Positions 24,911-33,892 are shown, numbered from the stretch's first letter. The stretch is 64,000 nt of DNA from Paenibacillus lignilyticus (GCF_017942085.1 NZ_JAGKSP010000017.1:58230-122229); one strand, 5' to 3'. The notes: generated from the letters alone by a model not told the origin. Made by a program: numbers and translations.

Positions 24911-26768
24911 GCCTGCCGCCTCCTGTCTCCTCATGCTGTTCCATAGGCAATCGTACTTGAATCTCCGTTCCCGCGCCGGGCTCGCTGATTAGCGTAAGTC
25001 CGTACCCATCTCCAAAATACAGCTTAATCCGGCTGTCGACGCTGCGCATCCCGAACGAACTGCCGGTATTTCCGGCAGCAGACAGCACTGCGGCGGGCGT
25101 TGTGTTCGGTGAATCTGCGCTTGGCCGCAACAACGTCTCCAGCCTTTCCGGCGGAATGCCGACTCCGTCGTCCTTGACGGTAAGCAGCAAATCCTGCCCT
25201 TCGATGCCGCCTGTCACGATAAGGTGGCCGAACGTCCCTTTTGTCTTCAGCCCATGATAGATGGCATTCTCCACGAGCGGCTGCAGCGTCAGTTTTAACA
25301 CGGTACAAGAGAGCACTTCCGGCTGGACATCGATTTGGTAATCGAACACGTCGGCATACCGGATCCGTTGAATGGCCAAATAATCGCGCAGCCCCTGCAG
25401 CTCATCCTGAAGAGGAATCGCCTCTTTACCTTGGCTTAAGACGATGCGGTAATAATCGGCCAGCGATTTGGTTGTTCGCTGCACATCCTTGACTCGCCCG
25501 ATCTCCGAGAGCGTATAGATCACGTCGAGCGTATTGTACAAGAAATGAGGTTTGATTTGGGATTGAATCAGGGCCAGCTCGTACTCCCGCTTCTTCTTCT
25601 GTTCGAATCGCACATTATCGAGAAGCAAATTAATGCGCGTAAGCATCGTATTAAAGCCGGATGCGAGCAGGCCCAGCTCGTCGTTCGATTTGACCGGCAG
25701 CTGGATGGTCAGATTTCCTTCTTTCACCAGCTTCATATATTTGGTCAACAGTACGATGGGCCTGGCGATGAGCCGATTTAGAATACCCGCGCCCATCAGC
25801 GCGAACAAGAAGCAGAAGAAGCCGATGGTCATGATGAGCGCCGTGATTTTGCGATTATCCGCCGTCAGCGCATTAAACGGTTCCATGGAGATCAGCTTCC
25901 AGCCGAACTTAGGCATCTCCGAGCTGATGACAAGCAGCTTCTCCCCTAGGAAACGATCGATTGTCGAACCGCTGTTTGTTTGATTGATCCACTGTCGAAG
26001 CGCCTTGTCTTCCACGGGCTTGAGCAGCTGCTCCTTATGAGTAGAGGAGACGATCGTTCCTGCTTGATCTGTCAGCATGTAGCTGCCGCTTTGATCGTTA
26101 CCGATGTTATTGTAAATCGCCGAAAGCGATTGTTCCTTCACATTAAGCACCAGCAGCCCAAGCTCCTGGCCGGTGTAGATGTTATTGATTTTCTTGCCCA
26201 CCGTTAGAACCGGCTCGTCCGCTCCGAGCGTCAGATAGCTTCTTTTGTCCATCGGAAACCAGATGTTCTGGCCGGTCGTTTCGCGAATGCGCTTCATCAT
26301 CGGGGTCTGCAGCAGCGTCTCCGGCTGAGGCGCGCCGGCGTTCTCAATCGCAGCCGATGTACCATAGATCGTGCCATAGGTATCAATGAATGCAGCGCTC
26401 TCCACATCCGGAAAAACAAGCAGCGCGAAGCTAAGCTGATTGGTAATCAGGGTCGACAGCAGCAGCGAACGTTCCCGGCTAATTTCCCCTTTGTTATGGT
26501 CTTGAATGACGCGGTTTAAGTTGATCGTTAGTATATTGGCGCAGCTTTCCGCATTCGTCAGAATACCATTCATACGCGTAATGATCAGCGAGGAATTGTC
26601 GCTCACATTGCTGATCGTCTTGTCGACGATCGCATTGGTGTAGATGGTGTTGGACGCAAAGCCCAGCACCAGCAGCGGTACAATGATCAGCGGAATATAG
26701 ATCGCGATGATTTTGCTGCGAATGACTTGATTCCGCAGCCAATTGGGATAGAGCCAGTTTGTCAGCAC
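24885..26768 (-). CDS. Sensor histidine kinase, YesM family
   Basis: Membrane kinase partner of the downstream YesN-type regulator. One N-terminal and one central membrane segment bracket an extracytoplasmic region of about 250 residues (Cache-like), then a HAMP domain (RLIARPIVLLTKYM), the His-kinase phospho-site ALIQSQIKPHFLYNTLDVIY, and the ATPase domain (VENAIYHGLKTKG, VKDDGVGIPPERL, GFGMRS-like SSFGMRSVDSRIK). GTG 26768 with AAGGAG ten bases upstream is preferred to TTG 26798. Likely senses the ABC substrate or its binding protein. Confidence 0.9.
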   Translation of the reverse strand: MLTNWLYPNWLRNQVIRSKIIAIYIPLIIVPLLVLGFASNTIYTNAIVDKTISNVSDNSSLIITRMNGILTNAESCANILTINLNRVIQDHNKGEISRERSLLLSTLITNQLSFALLVFPDVESAAFIDTYGTIYGTSAAIENAGAPQPETLLQTPMMKRIRETTGQNIWFPMDKRSYLTLGADEPVLTVGKKINNIYTGQELGLLVLNVKEQSLSAIYNNIGNDQSGSYMLTDQAGTIVSSTHKEQLLKPVEDKALRQWINQTNSGSTIDRFLGEKLLVISSEMPKFGWKLISMEPFNALTADNRKITALIMTIGFFCFLFALMGAGILNRLIARPIVLLTKYMKLVKEGNLTIQLPVKSNDELGLLASGFNTMLTRINLLLDNVRFEQKKKREYELALIQSQIKPHFLYNTLDVIYTLSEIGRVKDVQRTTKSLADYYRIVLSQGKEAIPLQDELQGLRDYLAIQRIRYADVFDYQIDVQPEVLSCTVLKLTLQPLVENAIYHGLKTKGTFGHLIVTGGIEGQDLLLTVKDDGVGIPPERLETLLRPSADSPNTTPAAVLSAAGNTGSSFGMRSVDSRIKLYFGDGYGLTLISEPGAGTEIQVRLPMEQHEETGGGRHVEFTDRG

Positions 26769-26867
26769 AAGCGCGTTGCTCCTTTCGCAATTACCCAAGA
26801 TCCAGCAACATTATAGCACAGCCCTGTTCAAAGGCACCTCCTCATGCTACACTCTAGGAAAATAAGG

Positions 26868-26944
26868 CTGCATGCAACTGGCGAAATCAGTGGAATGAAC
26901 CACGAGGGAGCATGCGGATCGAATTACACCGTTCGCCTGGGGAG
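26868..26944 (+). ncRNA. ZTP (pfl) riboswitch aptamer upstream of folD
   Basis: Senses ZTP/ZMP, the alarmone for 10-formyl-THF shortage. The sequence fits the known ZTP aptamer segment by segment: P1 arms GCATGC (26870-26875) and GCATGC (26910-26915), ACTGGCGAA directly after the 5' arm, hairpin GTGG/CCAC, GAGGGAGC before the 3' arm, and the pseudoknot domain CACCGTTCGCCTGGGG (26928-26943) matching the conserved CCGCCUGGGCA element. A terminator hairpin begins three bases later and folD follows, a classic target gene. Confidence 0.9.
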
Positions 26945-26946
26945 AA

Positions 26947-26999
26947 GTATTTGCGGCTGGCTATGTCTGAGGACTAGCCTGCCTGCGGATGCTTTTTTT
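26947..26999 (+). terminator. Riboswitch-controlled terminator of folD
   Basis: Long stem 26947-26963 with 26975-26992 (all positions pair if G-U is allowed, with a two-base bulge), then seven T at 26993-26999. It immediately follows the ZTP aptamer, so ligand binding is expected to prevent its formation and switch folD-fchA on. Confidence 0.85.
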
Positions 27000-27044
27000 C
27001 GTTTCTGATCGACCGTACATTCAAGGTGAGGGAGAGGATCTCTA

Positions 27045-27908
27045 ATGGCCATTGTACTGAAAGCGAAAGAAGCGGCTGAGCTCGTGTATTCGGAAATAGC
27101 GGCCCGCGTTAAGGAATGGAAAGAGAATGGAAAACAGCCGTCTCTGGCGACACTGCTGGTCGAAGGTGATGCTGCCTCAGCTTACTATGCAAGCTCCAAG
27201 CAGAAGATTGCCGAGAAGCTGAGTATCTCGTTTCAGCTCCATACTTTCGCGAATGATGTCTCGGAAGAGGAATTGAAGCGCGTCATCGCTACGCTTAACG
27301 AGGACGAACACATGCACGGCATCATGCTCGAGCTCCCTCTGCCCGCGCATTTATCGGCATCTGCAATTGAAGCTTGCATCGCCCCTGCCAAAGATATCGA
27401 TGGCGTTACTCCATCCAACAAACTTGCGGTTTACACCGGCAATGACACGGGACTTTATCCCGCAACGCCGCAGGCCTGCATCGGGTTACTCAAGCATTAC
27501 GGGTACAAACTAGAGGGTCGCAACGTGGCTTTAGTCGGCAGGGGTCAAACCGTCGGCCTTCCGCTGTTTCATCTCCTTCAACGGGAGCATGCTACCGTGA
27601 CCGTTTGCCATTCCAGGACGCCGGATCTGGCTGCTCAGCTGAAACATGCGGAAATCGCCATCGTGGCGGTCGGCAAGCCGAATATGATTACGAAGGATAT
27701 GGTGCATCCGGGCTTAATCCTCATCGACGCAGGCATTAACGAGCGTGCAGACGGTTCGATCACCGGCGATGCCGCTTCGGATCTGAGCGATGGAGCCGCT
27801 GCTGTCTCACCGGTTCCCGGCGGAGTCGGCACCTTAACGACCGCGATTCTGTTTCGCAATCTGATGAAAGCAATGGATATCCAAACGTCGATGAAAGGAG
27901 ATGCGTGA
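27045..27908 (+). CDS. folD: Methylenetetrahydrofolate dehydrogenase / methenyltetrahydrofolate cyclohydrolase
   Basis: Bifunctional one-carbon enzyme interconverting 5,10-methylene-THF and 10-formyl-THF. Motifs: YYASSKQKIAEKLSI (catalytic Lys region), GIMLELPLPAHL, KDIDGVTPSNKL, PATPQACIGLLKHYG, VALVGRGQTVGLP (NADP site) and SPVPGGVGTLTTAILFRN. 287 residues, normal. The start has GGGAGAGG upstream. Controlled by the ZTP riboswitch and co-transcribed with the cyclodeaminase gene. Confidence 0.96.
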   Translation: MAIVLKAKEAAELVYSEIAARVKEWKENGKQPSLATLLVEGDAASAYYASSKQKIAEKLSISFQLHTFANDVSEEELKRVIATLNEDEHMHGIMLELPLPAHLSASAIEACIAPAKDIDGVTPSNKLAVYTGNDTGLYPATPQACIGLLKHYGYKLEGRNVALVGRGQTVGLPLFHLLQREHATVTVCHSRTPDLAAQLKHAEIAIVAVGKPNMITKDMVHPGLILIDAGINERADGSITGDAASDLSDGAAAVSPVPGGVGTLTTAILFRNLMKAMDIQTSMKGDA

Positions 27909-27910
27909 CG

Positions 27911-28540
27911 ATGACTACAGTATCGTGGGATGATTCCATTCGCCGCTTCTTAGAGAAGGCGGCCAGCGCCGACCCCACTCCCGGTGGCGGAAGCGCCGCT
28001 GCCCTTGCCGCAGCGCTCGGCACGGCCATGACCGCAATGGCGGCCCATCTCTCGCAAGGAGAGAAGTACGCCGATGCACGGCTTCAAGTTAACGCTGCAT
28101 TGAACGAGATGCAACGGCTTTCCGCCTCTTGTGAATCGCTGCTCGCCGAAGACATTTCAGCCTTCGACGGTTATATGCATGCATTGAAGCTGCCTAAACA
28201 GAATGAGTCTGAGAAAGCTGTTCGCCAAGAGGCGCTCCATAACGCGACCATTGCCGCCATCGAAGCGCCGCTCCGGCTGATGGAGGTGTGCAGAGCGGCG
28301 CTTCTGTCTACACTAAGCATCGCTTCCTGCACGAATGCGCATGTCATCTCCGATCTCGGTATCGGCGCCTTACTCCTTGAAGCCGCTGCGCAATCCGCGC
28401 TCTTAACGGTGGAAATCAATTTAGCCGCACTGAAGGATGAAGGGATGAAAGCCCTTTACGCAGCGAAACGCGCCGCCCTTATCGCTGAAATCGAACAACT
28501 CAAAAACCGGACATTAGCTGTCGTACGCGACAGAATCTAA
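27911..28540 (+). CDS. fchA: Formiminotetrahydrofolate cyclodeaminase-like protein
   Basis: Member of the FTCD cyclodeaminase family, which converts 5-formimino-THF to 5,10-methenyl-THF plus ammonia. DPTPGGGSAAALAAALGTAM near residue 22 is the folate-binding signature; the all-helical 209-residue length fits the stand-alone form. ATG 27911 (AGGAG ten bases upstream, located inside the folD end) is preferred to GTG 27905. Directly follows folD, supplying methenyl-THF to the FolD cyclohydrolase step. Its last codons overlap a minus-strand terminator hairpin. Confidence 0.88.
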   Translation: MTTVSWDDSIRRFLEKAASADPTPGGGSAAALAAALGTAMTAMAAHLSQGEKYADARLQVNAALNEMQRLSASCESLLAEDISAFDGYMHALKLPKQNESEKAVRQEALHNATIAAIEAPLRLMEVCRAALLSTLSIASCTNAHVISDLGIGALLLEAAAQSALLTVEINLAALKDEGMKALYAAKRAALIAEIEQLKNRTLAVVRDRI

Positions 28541-28548
28541 TGTCCGGT
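28506..28548 (-). terminator. Terminator of the OmpR-type two-component operon
   Basis: ACCGGACATTA (28506-28516) / TAATGTCCGGT (28538-28548) with inner CTGTCG/CGACAG. The plus-strand AAAAA before the stem is the U-tract for minus-strand transcripts. The hairpin lies within the 3' end of fchA, including its stop codon. Confidence 0.8.
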
Positions 28549-28567
28549 AACCTGTTTCTACTATGGC

Positions 28568-30109
28568 TCAAGCCGCTCCCTGCACCCTTACGCTGAAGCG
28601 TACGCCTTCAGCCGTATTGGCGATGCTATATTCAGCGCCGTGAGCATCCAATACTTTGCTGACAATATAGAGACCAAGTCCGCTGCCGCCGGTGGAGCGG
28701 CTGCGTGACTGCTCCACCCGGTAGAACGGCTCGAACAATCGAGGCAGCTTCGACTCCTCCACCTGCACGCCGGTGTTCAGCACCTCCAGCCTGTACCACG
28801 GATGAAGCGACTTCACCTGCTGCTCGCTCCCCTCGTCTGCTGCGCGATACTCCTCGGATAACCGAACAACGACCCGCTCCGCATCGCCGGAATATTGAAC
28901 GGCATTGGTGATGATGTTCGCCACAGCCTTCGACATGAGCCGCTCATCGGCCGTAATCATCGCTTCCTCCGGCAGTTCGACCTCCAGCCTCAGCTGTTTG
29001 ACGCCTGCCAGATAGCTCAGATTGTTCATCGATTCCCGAACCAATTCGGATAGGTCCACCTTGCGCATCAGCGGGCGGAAATCCCGACTCTCCAGCTTCG
29101 ACAGCTCCAAGATCTCGTGCACCAGCTTATCCATGTCCTGCATGATCGTATAGGATTGGCGCAAATATCTGTCCCGATCGCGATAAGAGCCCACGTTCGC
29201 AATCATGGCTTCCAATTGACCGCTTACCGCGGTAATCGGCGTCTTGAGCTCATGGGAAATCGTCGCCACAAACTCCCGGCGCTTCGCTTCCTGTTCGCGT
29301 TCCTGTTCAATATCGCTCTTGAGCTGCGCGTTGGCATCCTGCAGCTCCCCCATCGTCAGCTGCAAATTAACCGCCAATTTGCTGAGGCTTAGCGACAGCT
29401 CGCCCAGCTCGTCCTTCGTATTCAGGGCAGGCTTCGTTACGGAGAAGTCGAGTTTGGCCAGCCGCTTTGCCACTCGGTTAAGCGAGAGAAGGGGCCGCGC
29501 GATTAAACGCGAATAGATGAGCGCCCCACCCACTGCAATAAGGAGAATCGGGATCAACATGTAGGGCAGGAACAGCAAGATGACATCCGCCGCTTCCCCG
29601 ATCGGCTGCAACGGGGCATCCACGGACAGCGTATAAGGATCGTCGCTTTCCGCGAATCTAATCGTCTTATCGACGCTCAGCATATGCATGTTCTGGCCGC
29701 TGCCATTACCGTCGCCCGGCCCTTTCATCACATCGCGGCTATCGAGCGCACGCCCTGCTTCAAGCTGCTTGCGCATGCCCAGGTAGCTCGCATTTCGGGA
29801 CAGCCAGCCGTTCATTCCCCGATAACTCGGCGGGATATAATACCCCTGCCCCTCCTTATCGCGGATCATGAGCGCCGCATTATGCTCTTGACCAAACTTC
29901 GCCATGAGCGGAATGGCATCAGCCGCACTCACGCCGTCGATCTGTTTCACCAGTTCGCTGAAGCTGCTCTCGAGCCGAGATTGCTTGATGTTCTTGTAAT
30001 AACCCGGCAGCATGAAGTAGAGGGTCAAGTAGATCAGCAGCGCGGATACGACCAGCAGCGCAGCCGTAACCATGAAGATTTTAAACCGTATCCCCTTGCG
30101 CCGGATCAT
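28568..30109 (-). CDS. Sensor histidine kinase, two-TM HAMP type
   Basis: Membrane kinase of an OmpR-type system. N-terminal membrane segment, extracytoplasmic region of about 150 residues, second membrane segment, HAMP, then the phospho-His box FVATISHELKTPITAVSGQL, N-box NIITNAVQYSG, and GSGLGLYIVSKVLDAHG. Its ATG overlaps the TGA of the response regulator (ATGA). Signal unknown; nothing adjacent is an obvious target. Confidence 0.92.
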   Translation of the reverse strand: MIRRKGIRFKIFMVTAALLVVSALLIYLTLYFMLPGYYKNIKQSRLESSFSELVKQIDGVSAADAIPLMAKFGQEHNAALMIRDKEGQGYYIPPSYRGMNGWLSRNASYLGMRKQLEAGRALDSRDVMKGPGDGNGSGQNMHMLSVDKTIRFAESDDPYTLSVDAPLQPIGEAADVILLFLPYMLIPILLIAVGGALIYSRLIARPLLSLNRVAKRLAKLDFSVTKPALNTKDELGELSLSLSKLAVNLQLTMGELQDANAQLKSDIEQEREQEAKRREFVATISHELKTPITAVSGQLEAMIANVGSYRDRDRYLRQSYTIMQDMDKLVHEILELSKLESRDFRPLMRKVDLSELVRESMNNLSYLAGVKQLRLEVELPEEAMITADERLMSKAVANIITNAVQYSGDAERVVVRLSEEYRAADEGSEQQVKSLHPWYRLEVLNTGVQVEESKLPRLFEPFYRVEQSRSRSTGGSGLGLYIVSKVLDAHGAEYSIANTAEGVRFSVRVQGAA

Positions 30110-30789
30110 CCTTCCACCGACGCCAGCTCAGACTCCAGCGAGTAGCCGACCCCTTTTACCGTGCGAATGACGGAGATCCCGAGCTTCTTGCGGATATTCT
30201 TAATATGAGCATCGACGATGCGGGAGTCGCCGTAGTAGTCGTAGCCCCATACTTTGTCCAGCAGCATATCACGTGTCATAATCCGTCCGGCGTTATGTAC
30301 GAGCGTGTGCAGGATATCGAACTCCTTCGTCGTCGTGTCGATGAGCTTGCCGTCGACGAAGATTTTGTACGCGTCGGCATCCAGCCTTAGTCTTCCGTCA
30401 AACAGCTGCTCCCCGGACTGCCCGCTGCGCGTGCGCCGAAGGACAGCCTCCACCCGCTTCATCAAGACGTGAAAAGAAAACGGCTTCGTCACATAATCGT
30501 CCGCCTCTTCCTCGAACGCGCGCAGCTGATCCTTCTCCTCGCTAAGTGCCGTCAGTACGATGACCGGCGTATCGGAACGCTCGCGAATATTGCGGCATAT
30601 CTCGTAGCCGTGCATGGAAGGCAGCATTAAGTCTAATATGACGAGGTCATACGACGACTGCTGGAATTTCTCCCAGCCTTCCAGTCCGTCCCCCGCTACA
30701 TCCACCTCGTATTGTTGAGCCCGCAGAAACTCAGCAATGAGCTCTTGTATATAATAATCGTCTTCGATGACCAGTATTGCGGCAGGCAT
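30106..30789 (-). CDS. OmpR/PhoB-family response regulator
   Basis: Receiver domain (ILVIEDDYYIQELIAEFL; phospho-acceptor Asp in LVILDLMLPSMHGYEI; Thr in VIVLTALSEEKDQ; KPFSFHVL) and C-terminal winged helix (TTKEFDILHTLVHNAGRIMT, VDAHIKNIRKKLG). The frame is open to 30909, but ATG 30789 directly precedes the receiver domain with GGGGGAT upstream; the extra N-terminal residues would be atypical. 227 residues. Coupled to the kinase gene. Confidence 0.92.
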   Translation of the reverse strand: MPAAILVIEDDYYIQELIAEFLRAQQYEVDVAGDGLEGWEKFQQSSYDLVILDLMLPSMHGYEICRNIRERSDTPVIVLTALSEEKDQLRAFEEEADDYVTKPFSFHVLMKRVEAVLRRTRSGQSGEQLFDGRLRLDADAYKIFVDGKLIDTTTKEFDILHTLVHNAGRIMTRDMLLDKVWGYDYYGDSRIVDAHIKNIRKKLGISVIRTVKGVGYSLESELASVEG

Positions 30790-30897
30790 CGTCCAATCCC
30801 CCATCCTACTCAGCATGTTACCCCCAGCATAACCGACGAAGATGAAAACAGTATGAATCGTTTCTGAAAAATAACTGAAAACCATTCGTAAAACAGC

Positions 30898-30927
30898 AAA
30901 AAAAACCACCAGCGATCCGCCGATGGT
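30898..30927 (-). terminator. Terminator of the SASP gene
   Basis: Stem ACCATCGGCG/CGCTGGTGGT (minus strand, some G-U pairs) with a three-base loop, followed by a run of eight T. Sits between the SASP stop and the response-regulator promoter region. Confidence 0.8.
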
Positions 30928-30960
30928 TTCGTTAAGCGCATAAATAGTTGATGGCCTTCA

Positions 30961-31251
30961 TCAATGCTCGTTATTCTGGCGTGCCAGCTTCTCCTGCGCC
31001 ATGCGCACAAGCTCTTTGACCATCGCTCCGCCGATCTGTCCGCCAATTTGACCTGCCGACTCCGTCGATAGTTGGCCGTTGTAACCGTGCTCCAGCGGAA
31101 TGCCGAGTGATTTGGCTACTTCAAATTTCACATCATCGGGTCTGCTCGGATTCACGACATAACCTTCCCGCCGCATCACTTCCGCCTTAAATGCGCTCAT
31201 TTGAGCATCAGCGCCCGGTACCAGATGTTTTCTCCGACTTCTTCTTGCCAT
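30961..31251 (-). CDS. Alpha/beta-type small acid-soluble spore protein
   Basis: Binds and protects spore DNA and is degraded by GPR protease at germination. The core follows the family: KFEVAKSLGIPLEHGYNGQL (GPR-site region) and AGQIGGQIGGAMVKELVRMA (second DNA-binding helix with GG-E/Q-I pattern). The N-terminal 35 residues are longer and more basic than in the classical 60-70-residue proteins. Expected to be forespore-specific (sigma G), but no clear sigma G promoter was found. A hairpin at 31266-31303 overlaps its ribosome binding site. Confidence 0.9.
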   Translation of the reverse strand: MARRSRRKHLVPGADAQMSAFKAEVMRREGYVVNPSRPDDVKFEVAKSLGIPLEHGYNGQLSTESAGQIGGQIGGAMVKELVRMAQEKLARQNNEH

Positions 31252-31265
31252 TATTCCTGCCGCCT

Positions 31266-31303
31266 CCTTAGGGTTGAGTCGTATTCCTTACCGTTCCCTA
31301 AGG
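31266..31303 (-). promoter_or_regulatory. Hairpin covering the SASP ribosome binding site
   Basis: CCTTAGGG (31296-31303 region) and CCCTAAGG (31266-31273 region) pair on the minus-strand transcript. The 3' arm overlaps TAAGGAGG, the best ribosome binding site for the SASP start at 31251, so folding would hide it. Could be coincidence or translational control. Confidence 0.4.
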
Positions 31304-31312
31304 ATAATTTCT

Positions 31313-32266
31313 CTATTCAAACCAGCCCTTGAGCTTAAACCATGCAAACATGCCCGCAGCAAGCAGCACCATAAACACCAGCACCATATAATAGCCGGCA
31401 TGCCAGCCGAGCTCGGGCATATTGGAGAAATTCATGCCATAAATGCCGGCAATAAAAGTTAACGGCATGAAGATCACCGTAATGACCGTCAATGTTTTCA
31501 TAATGGCATTCATCCGATTGGCGTTCAGCGACATATAGTGATCGCGCAGATCCGACGTCATATCGCGATTCGAATCCACCATCTCCGCGAGCTTCAGCAG
31601 ATGATCGTAGATATCGGTGAAGAACAAATGGTAATGCTTTAAGGCTTCGATCCGCTGCGAATTGAGGATACGGTATAGCAGGTCCCGCATGGGAACGATT
31701 GTTTTGCGCAATCGGAGCAGCTTGTTTCGAATTTCGAACACCTGGCTCAGGTCCGTCCGGAATCCTTGGTCGGTGCCGCCTGTTTCGATTTCCAGCAGCT
31801 GATCCTCGATCGCCTGCAGCGCCGGAAAATATTGATCCACCAGCTCATCCATCACCGTATATGCGGCATGCAGATTGCCATGCGCTTCCGTATGCGGCTT
31901 GCGGATGATTTTATCCCAAGCACGATCGACCTCATGGAGCGGCAGCTGATGGTAGGTCACCAAGAAATTCGGACCGACAAATACATCCACCTCTGATGCC
32001 TCAAGCGTCTGCTCGTGGATCGCGTGAAGCACGAAGAAATGCACGTCGTCGTAATGGTCCATTTTGGGACGCTGCAAGTAAAGGAGACAATCTTCTATAG
32101 CCAGCGGGTGAAAATGAAAGTAGTCATCGAGAAGCCTAGCTTCTTCTCCCGTCGGCTCGCAGAAATCGACCCAGTACCATTTTAGATGCGCGATTTGGTT
32201 TAAGTCCTCCAGCTTGTTCAGCTGTTTAATATGGTGATCATTCGTAACGGCAACAATTCGAATCAT
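31313..32266 (-). CDS. corA: CorA-family magnesium/divalent cation channel
   Basis: Pentameric Mg2+ channel. The C-terminus has two membrane helices with the selectivity signature YGMNFSNMPELGWHAGY between them; the long N-terminal domain has alpha/beta then helical parts (VMDELVDQYFPALQAIEDQL, LSQVFEIRNKLLRLRKTIVP, DIYDHLLKLAEMVDSNRDM). 317 residues, standard. Located after the SLH-protein gene on the same strand (43-base gap) and before the SASP gene. No M-box Mg riboswitch is seen upstream. Confidence 0.95.
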   Translation of the reverse strand: MIRIVAVTNDHHIKQLNKLEDLNQIAHLKWYWVDFCEPTGEEARLLDDYFHFHPLAIEDCLLYLQRPKMDHYDDVHFFVLHAIHEQTLEASEVDVFVGPNFLVTYHQLPLHEVDRAWDKIIRKPHTEAHGNLHAAYTVMDELVDQYFPALQAIEDQLLEIETGGTDQGFRTDLSQVFEIRNKLLRLRKTIVPMRDLLYRILNSQRIEALKHYHLFFTDIYDHLLKLAEMVDSNRDMTSDLRDHYMSLNANRMNAIMKTLTVITVIFMPLTFIAGIYGMNFSNMPELGWHAGYYMVLVFMVLLAAGMFAWFKLKGWFE

Positions 32267-32308
32267 GGATCATGAGGCTCCGTCCGTAGTTTTGTCTTCA
32301 TTGTAGCA

Positions 32309-33739
32309 TTAACGGTATTTAAACTTGAAGCTCACAACGCCGCTGTTATCCATCGTGTAGGAATAGGATGCGAGAGAATCGCCATAGTTTCTCAGCAGCG
32401 CTTCCCAGCCGCTCGGTCCTTGCTCGTCCTTATACGTGCGTTTAATGGTGACGGAGGTCAAGCGCGCCTCCACGGCGCTGCTAATTCTCGCTTCGAACTC
32501 CGCTTGATTGTTCACGGTGAGGCCGTTGATGACATAATAGTTAAACGTATTGGCTGTAGCTTGCGGAAGCGTATCCTTCCATGCATGATCCTCGCGAAGC
32601 GCTTCATCCGTCACGTTGAAGTAGCCGTAGTTCAATCGCCCCGCCACATCCGGAACGGGATCGTCCCATGTTACATCGAGGTTGTAATACGCGCCGTCAA
32701 TCTTCACTTTGTTCCACGCATGGCTGCCGCCGTCTGCCGTACCGATTACGATATGCGATTCAATGCCCGCCATACTTAGCAGCAGATCTGCCGTCCCCGC
32801 ATAACCTTGGCATACCGCGATGCCATTCATCAGCACCCCATACACGGAGTAGGATTCCGGCGGAACGGTGTCATTCTTGTAATTCTCGTAATCATAGGCA
32901 GTATGCTGCAAAATATAATCGTGAATCGCAAGCTCGCGTTCATATTCGGTCATACCCGGACGGATGATCTCCGCAAGGACCGCTCTCGCTCGGGTGTAGA
33001 TTTCCTGCATCTGTTCGTTCTTAATGACAACCGGAAGCGATTGTTTGGCCGCCCCCAGGAGATCTTCCTCATCGTTCACAAAATACGTCCCGAACCGCGA
33101 GAAAATCCGGTACACCAGCACGATTGCCTGCTCCCGTGTCGTCGTCACGCGCGGTTGAAAACGCAGCTGATTGCCGCTCACATCGCCTTTCATGATGCCG
33201 TTTCCGGCCAGCATGCCGATCGCATTGCGCGACCACTGGGCGAGCTGCTTGTCGTCCGCGAATTTCGGCGGTGTTCCTTTTCCCTCTTGGAGCTTCGTTT
33301 GGAAGCCGGCTTTGGCCAGCGTGTTATAAAGCATCAGCGCGAGCTGCTCCCGCGTTACATTCGCCTTGGGCGAGAACGTGTTGGGGCTTGTCCCTTTAAT
33401 AATGCCCAGCTCGTAGGCTTGGCCGATGCGAGGGTTGTTTGTATCCCGAAACGGATTCTGCTTCGGATCCGCCGGTTTCGTGTCGGTCAGCACTTCATAG
33501 AGCTGAACCGCCATTTCGCAAAATTCCTGCCGCGTCAATGCCAATCGATAGCTGTTCGTTAATCCATATGGGATGAGTCCGCTCGAAATCGCATCTTGGA
33601 TTTCTTGCTTCGCCCACTCGCTCGGTGATCCGGTTGCTGCTGCTGCATGCGCTCGTGTCGGCGCCGTTCCCAGCTGACTCGCTGTCGTGCCGATGGCGGC
33701 GACGATGAGTGCGATTTTGATCCACTTCTTCGTTCTCAT
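32309..33739 (-). CDS. SLH-domain surface protein with transglutaminase-like domain
   Basis: Secreted, wall-attached protein. Signal peptide (residues 1-33, ending near ATAAAA-type site RAHAAAA), three SLH repeats over about 40-210 (EFCEMAVQLYEVL, REQLALMLYNTLAKAG, REQAIVLVYRIFSRFG), then a transglutaminase/protease-like fold with catalytic-triad candidates Cys in GIAVCQGYAGTAD, His in GGSHAWNKVKIDG and Asp in YNLDVTWDDP. SLH repeats bind pyruvylated wall polymer. Such fusions are common cell-surface proteins in Paenibacillus; substrate unknown. Confidence 0.9.
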   Translation of the reverse strand: MRTKKWIKIALIVAAIGTTASQLGTAPTRAHAAAATGSPSEWAKQEIQDAISSGLIPYGLTNSYRLALTRQEFCEMAVQLYEVLTDTKPADPKQNPFRDTNNPRIGQAYELGIIKGTSPNTFSPKANVTREQLALMLYNTLAKAGFQTKLQEGKGTPPKFADDKQLAQWSRNAIGMLAGNGIMKGDVSGNQLRFQPRVTTTREQAIVLVYRIFSRFGTYFVNDEEDLLGAAKQSLPVVIKNEQMQEIYTRARAVLAEIIRPGMTEYERELAIHDYILQHTAYDYENYKNDTVPPESYSVYGVLMNGIAVCQGYAGTADLLLSMAGIESHIVIGTADGGSHAWNKVKIDGAYYNLDVTWDDPVPDVAGRLNYGYFNVTDEALREDHAWKDTLPQATANTFNYYVINGLTVNNQAEFEARISSAVEARLTSVTIKRTYKDEQGPSGWEALLRNYGDSLASYSYTMDNSGVVSFKFKYR

Positions 33740-33892
33740 GCTTCTCGTGATCCCCCTGCTATTCGCAAATCTAGCAATCTAGTTCCTACTAGCTTATCAC
33801 AAAATTTGTCTATCATTTACAATTTTATGGATATTAATCGTTTTTACTATATGTTTAACCTTCGAGATGGAGTTGCGAAACGAGGGGTAATG

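Noticed and set aside
31313..32308. M-box magnesium riboswitch before corA
   Set aside because: The gap to the upstream gene is only 43 bases, too short for the roughly 160-base M-box.
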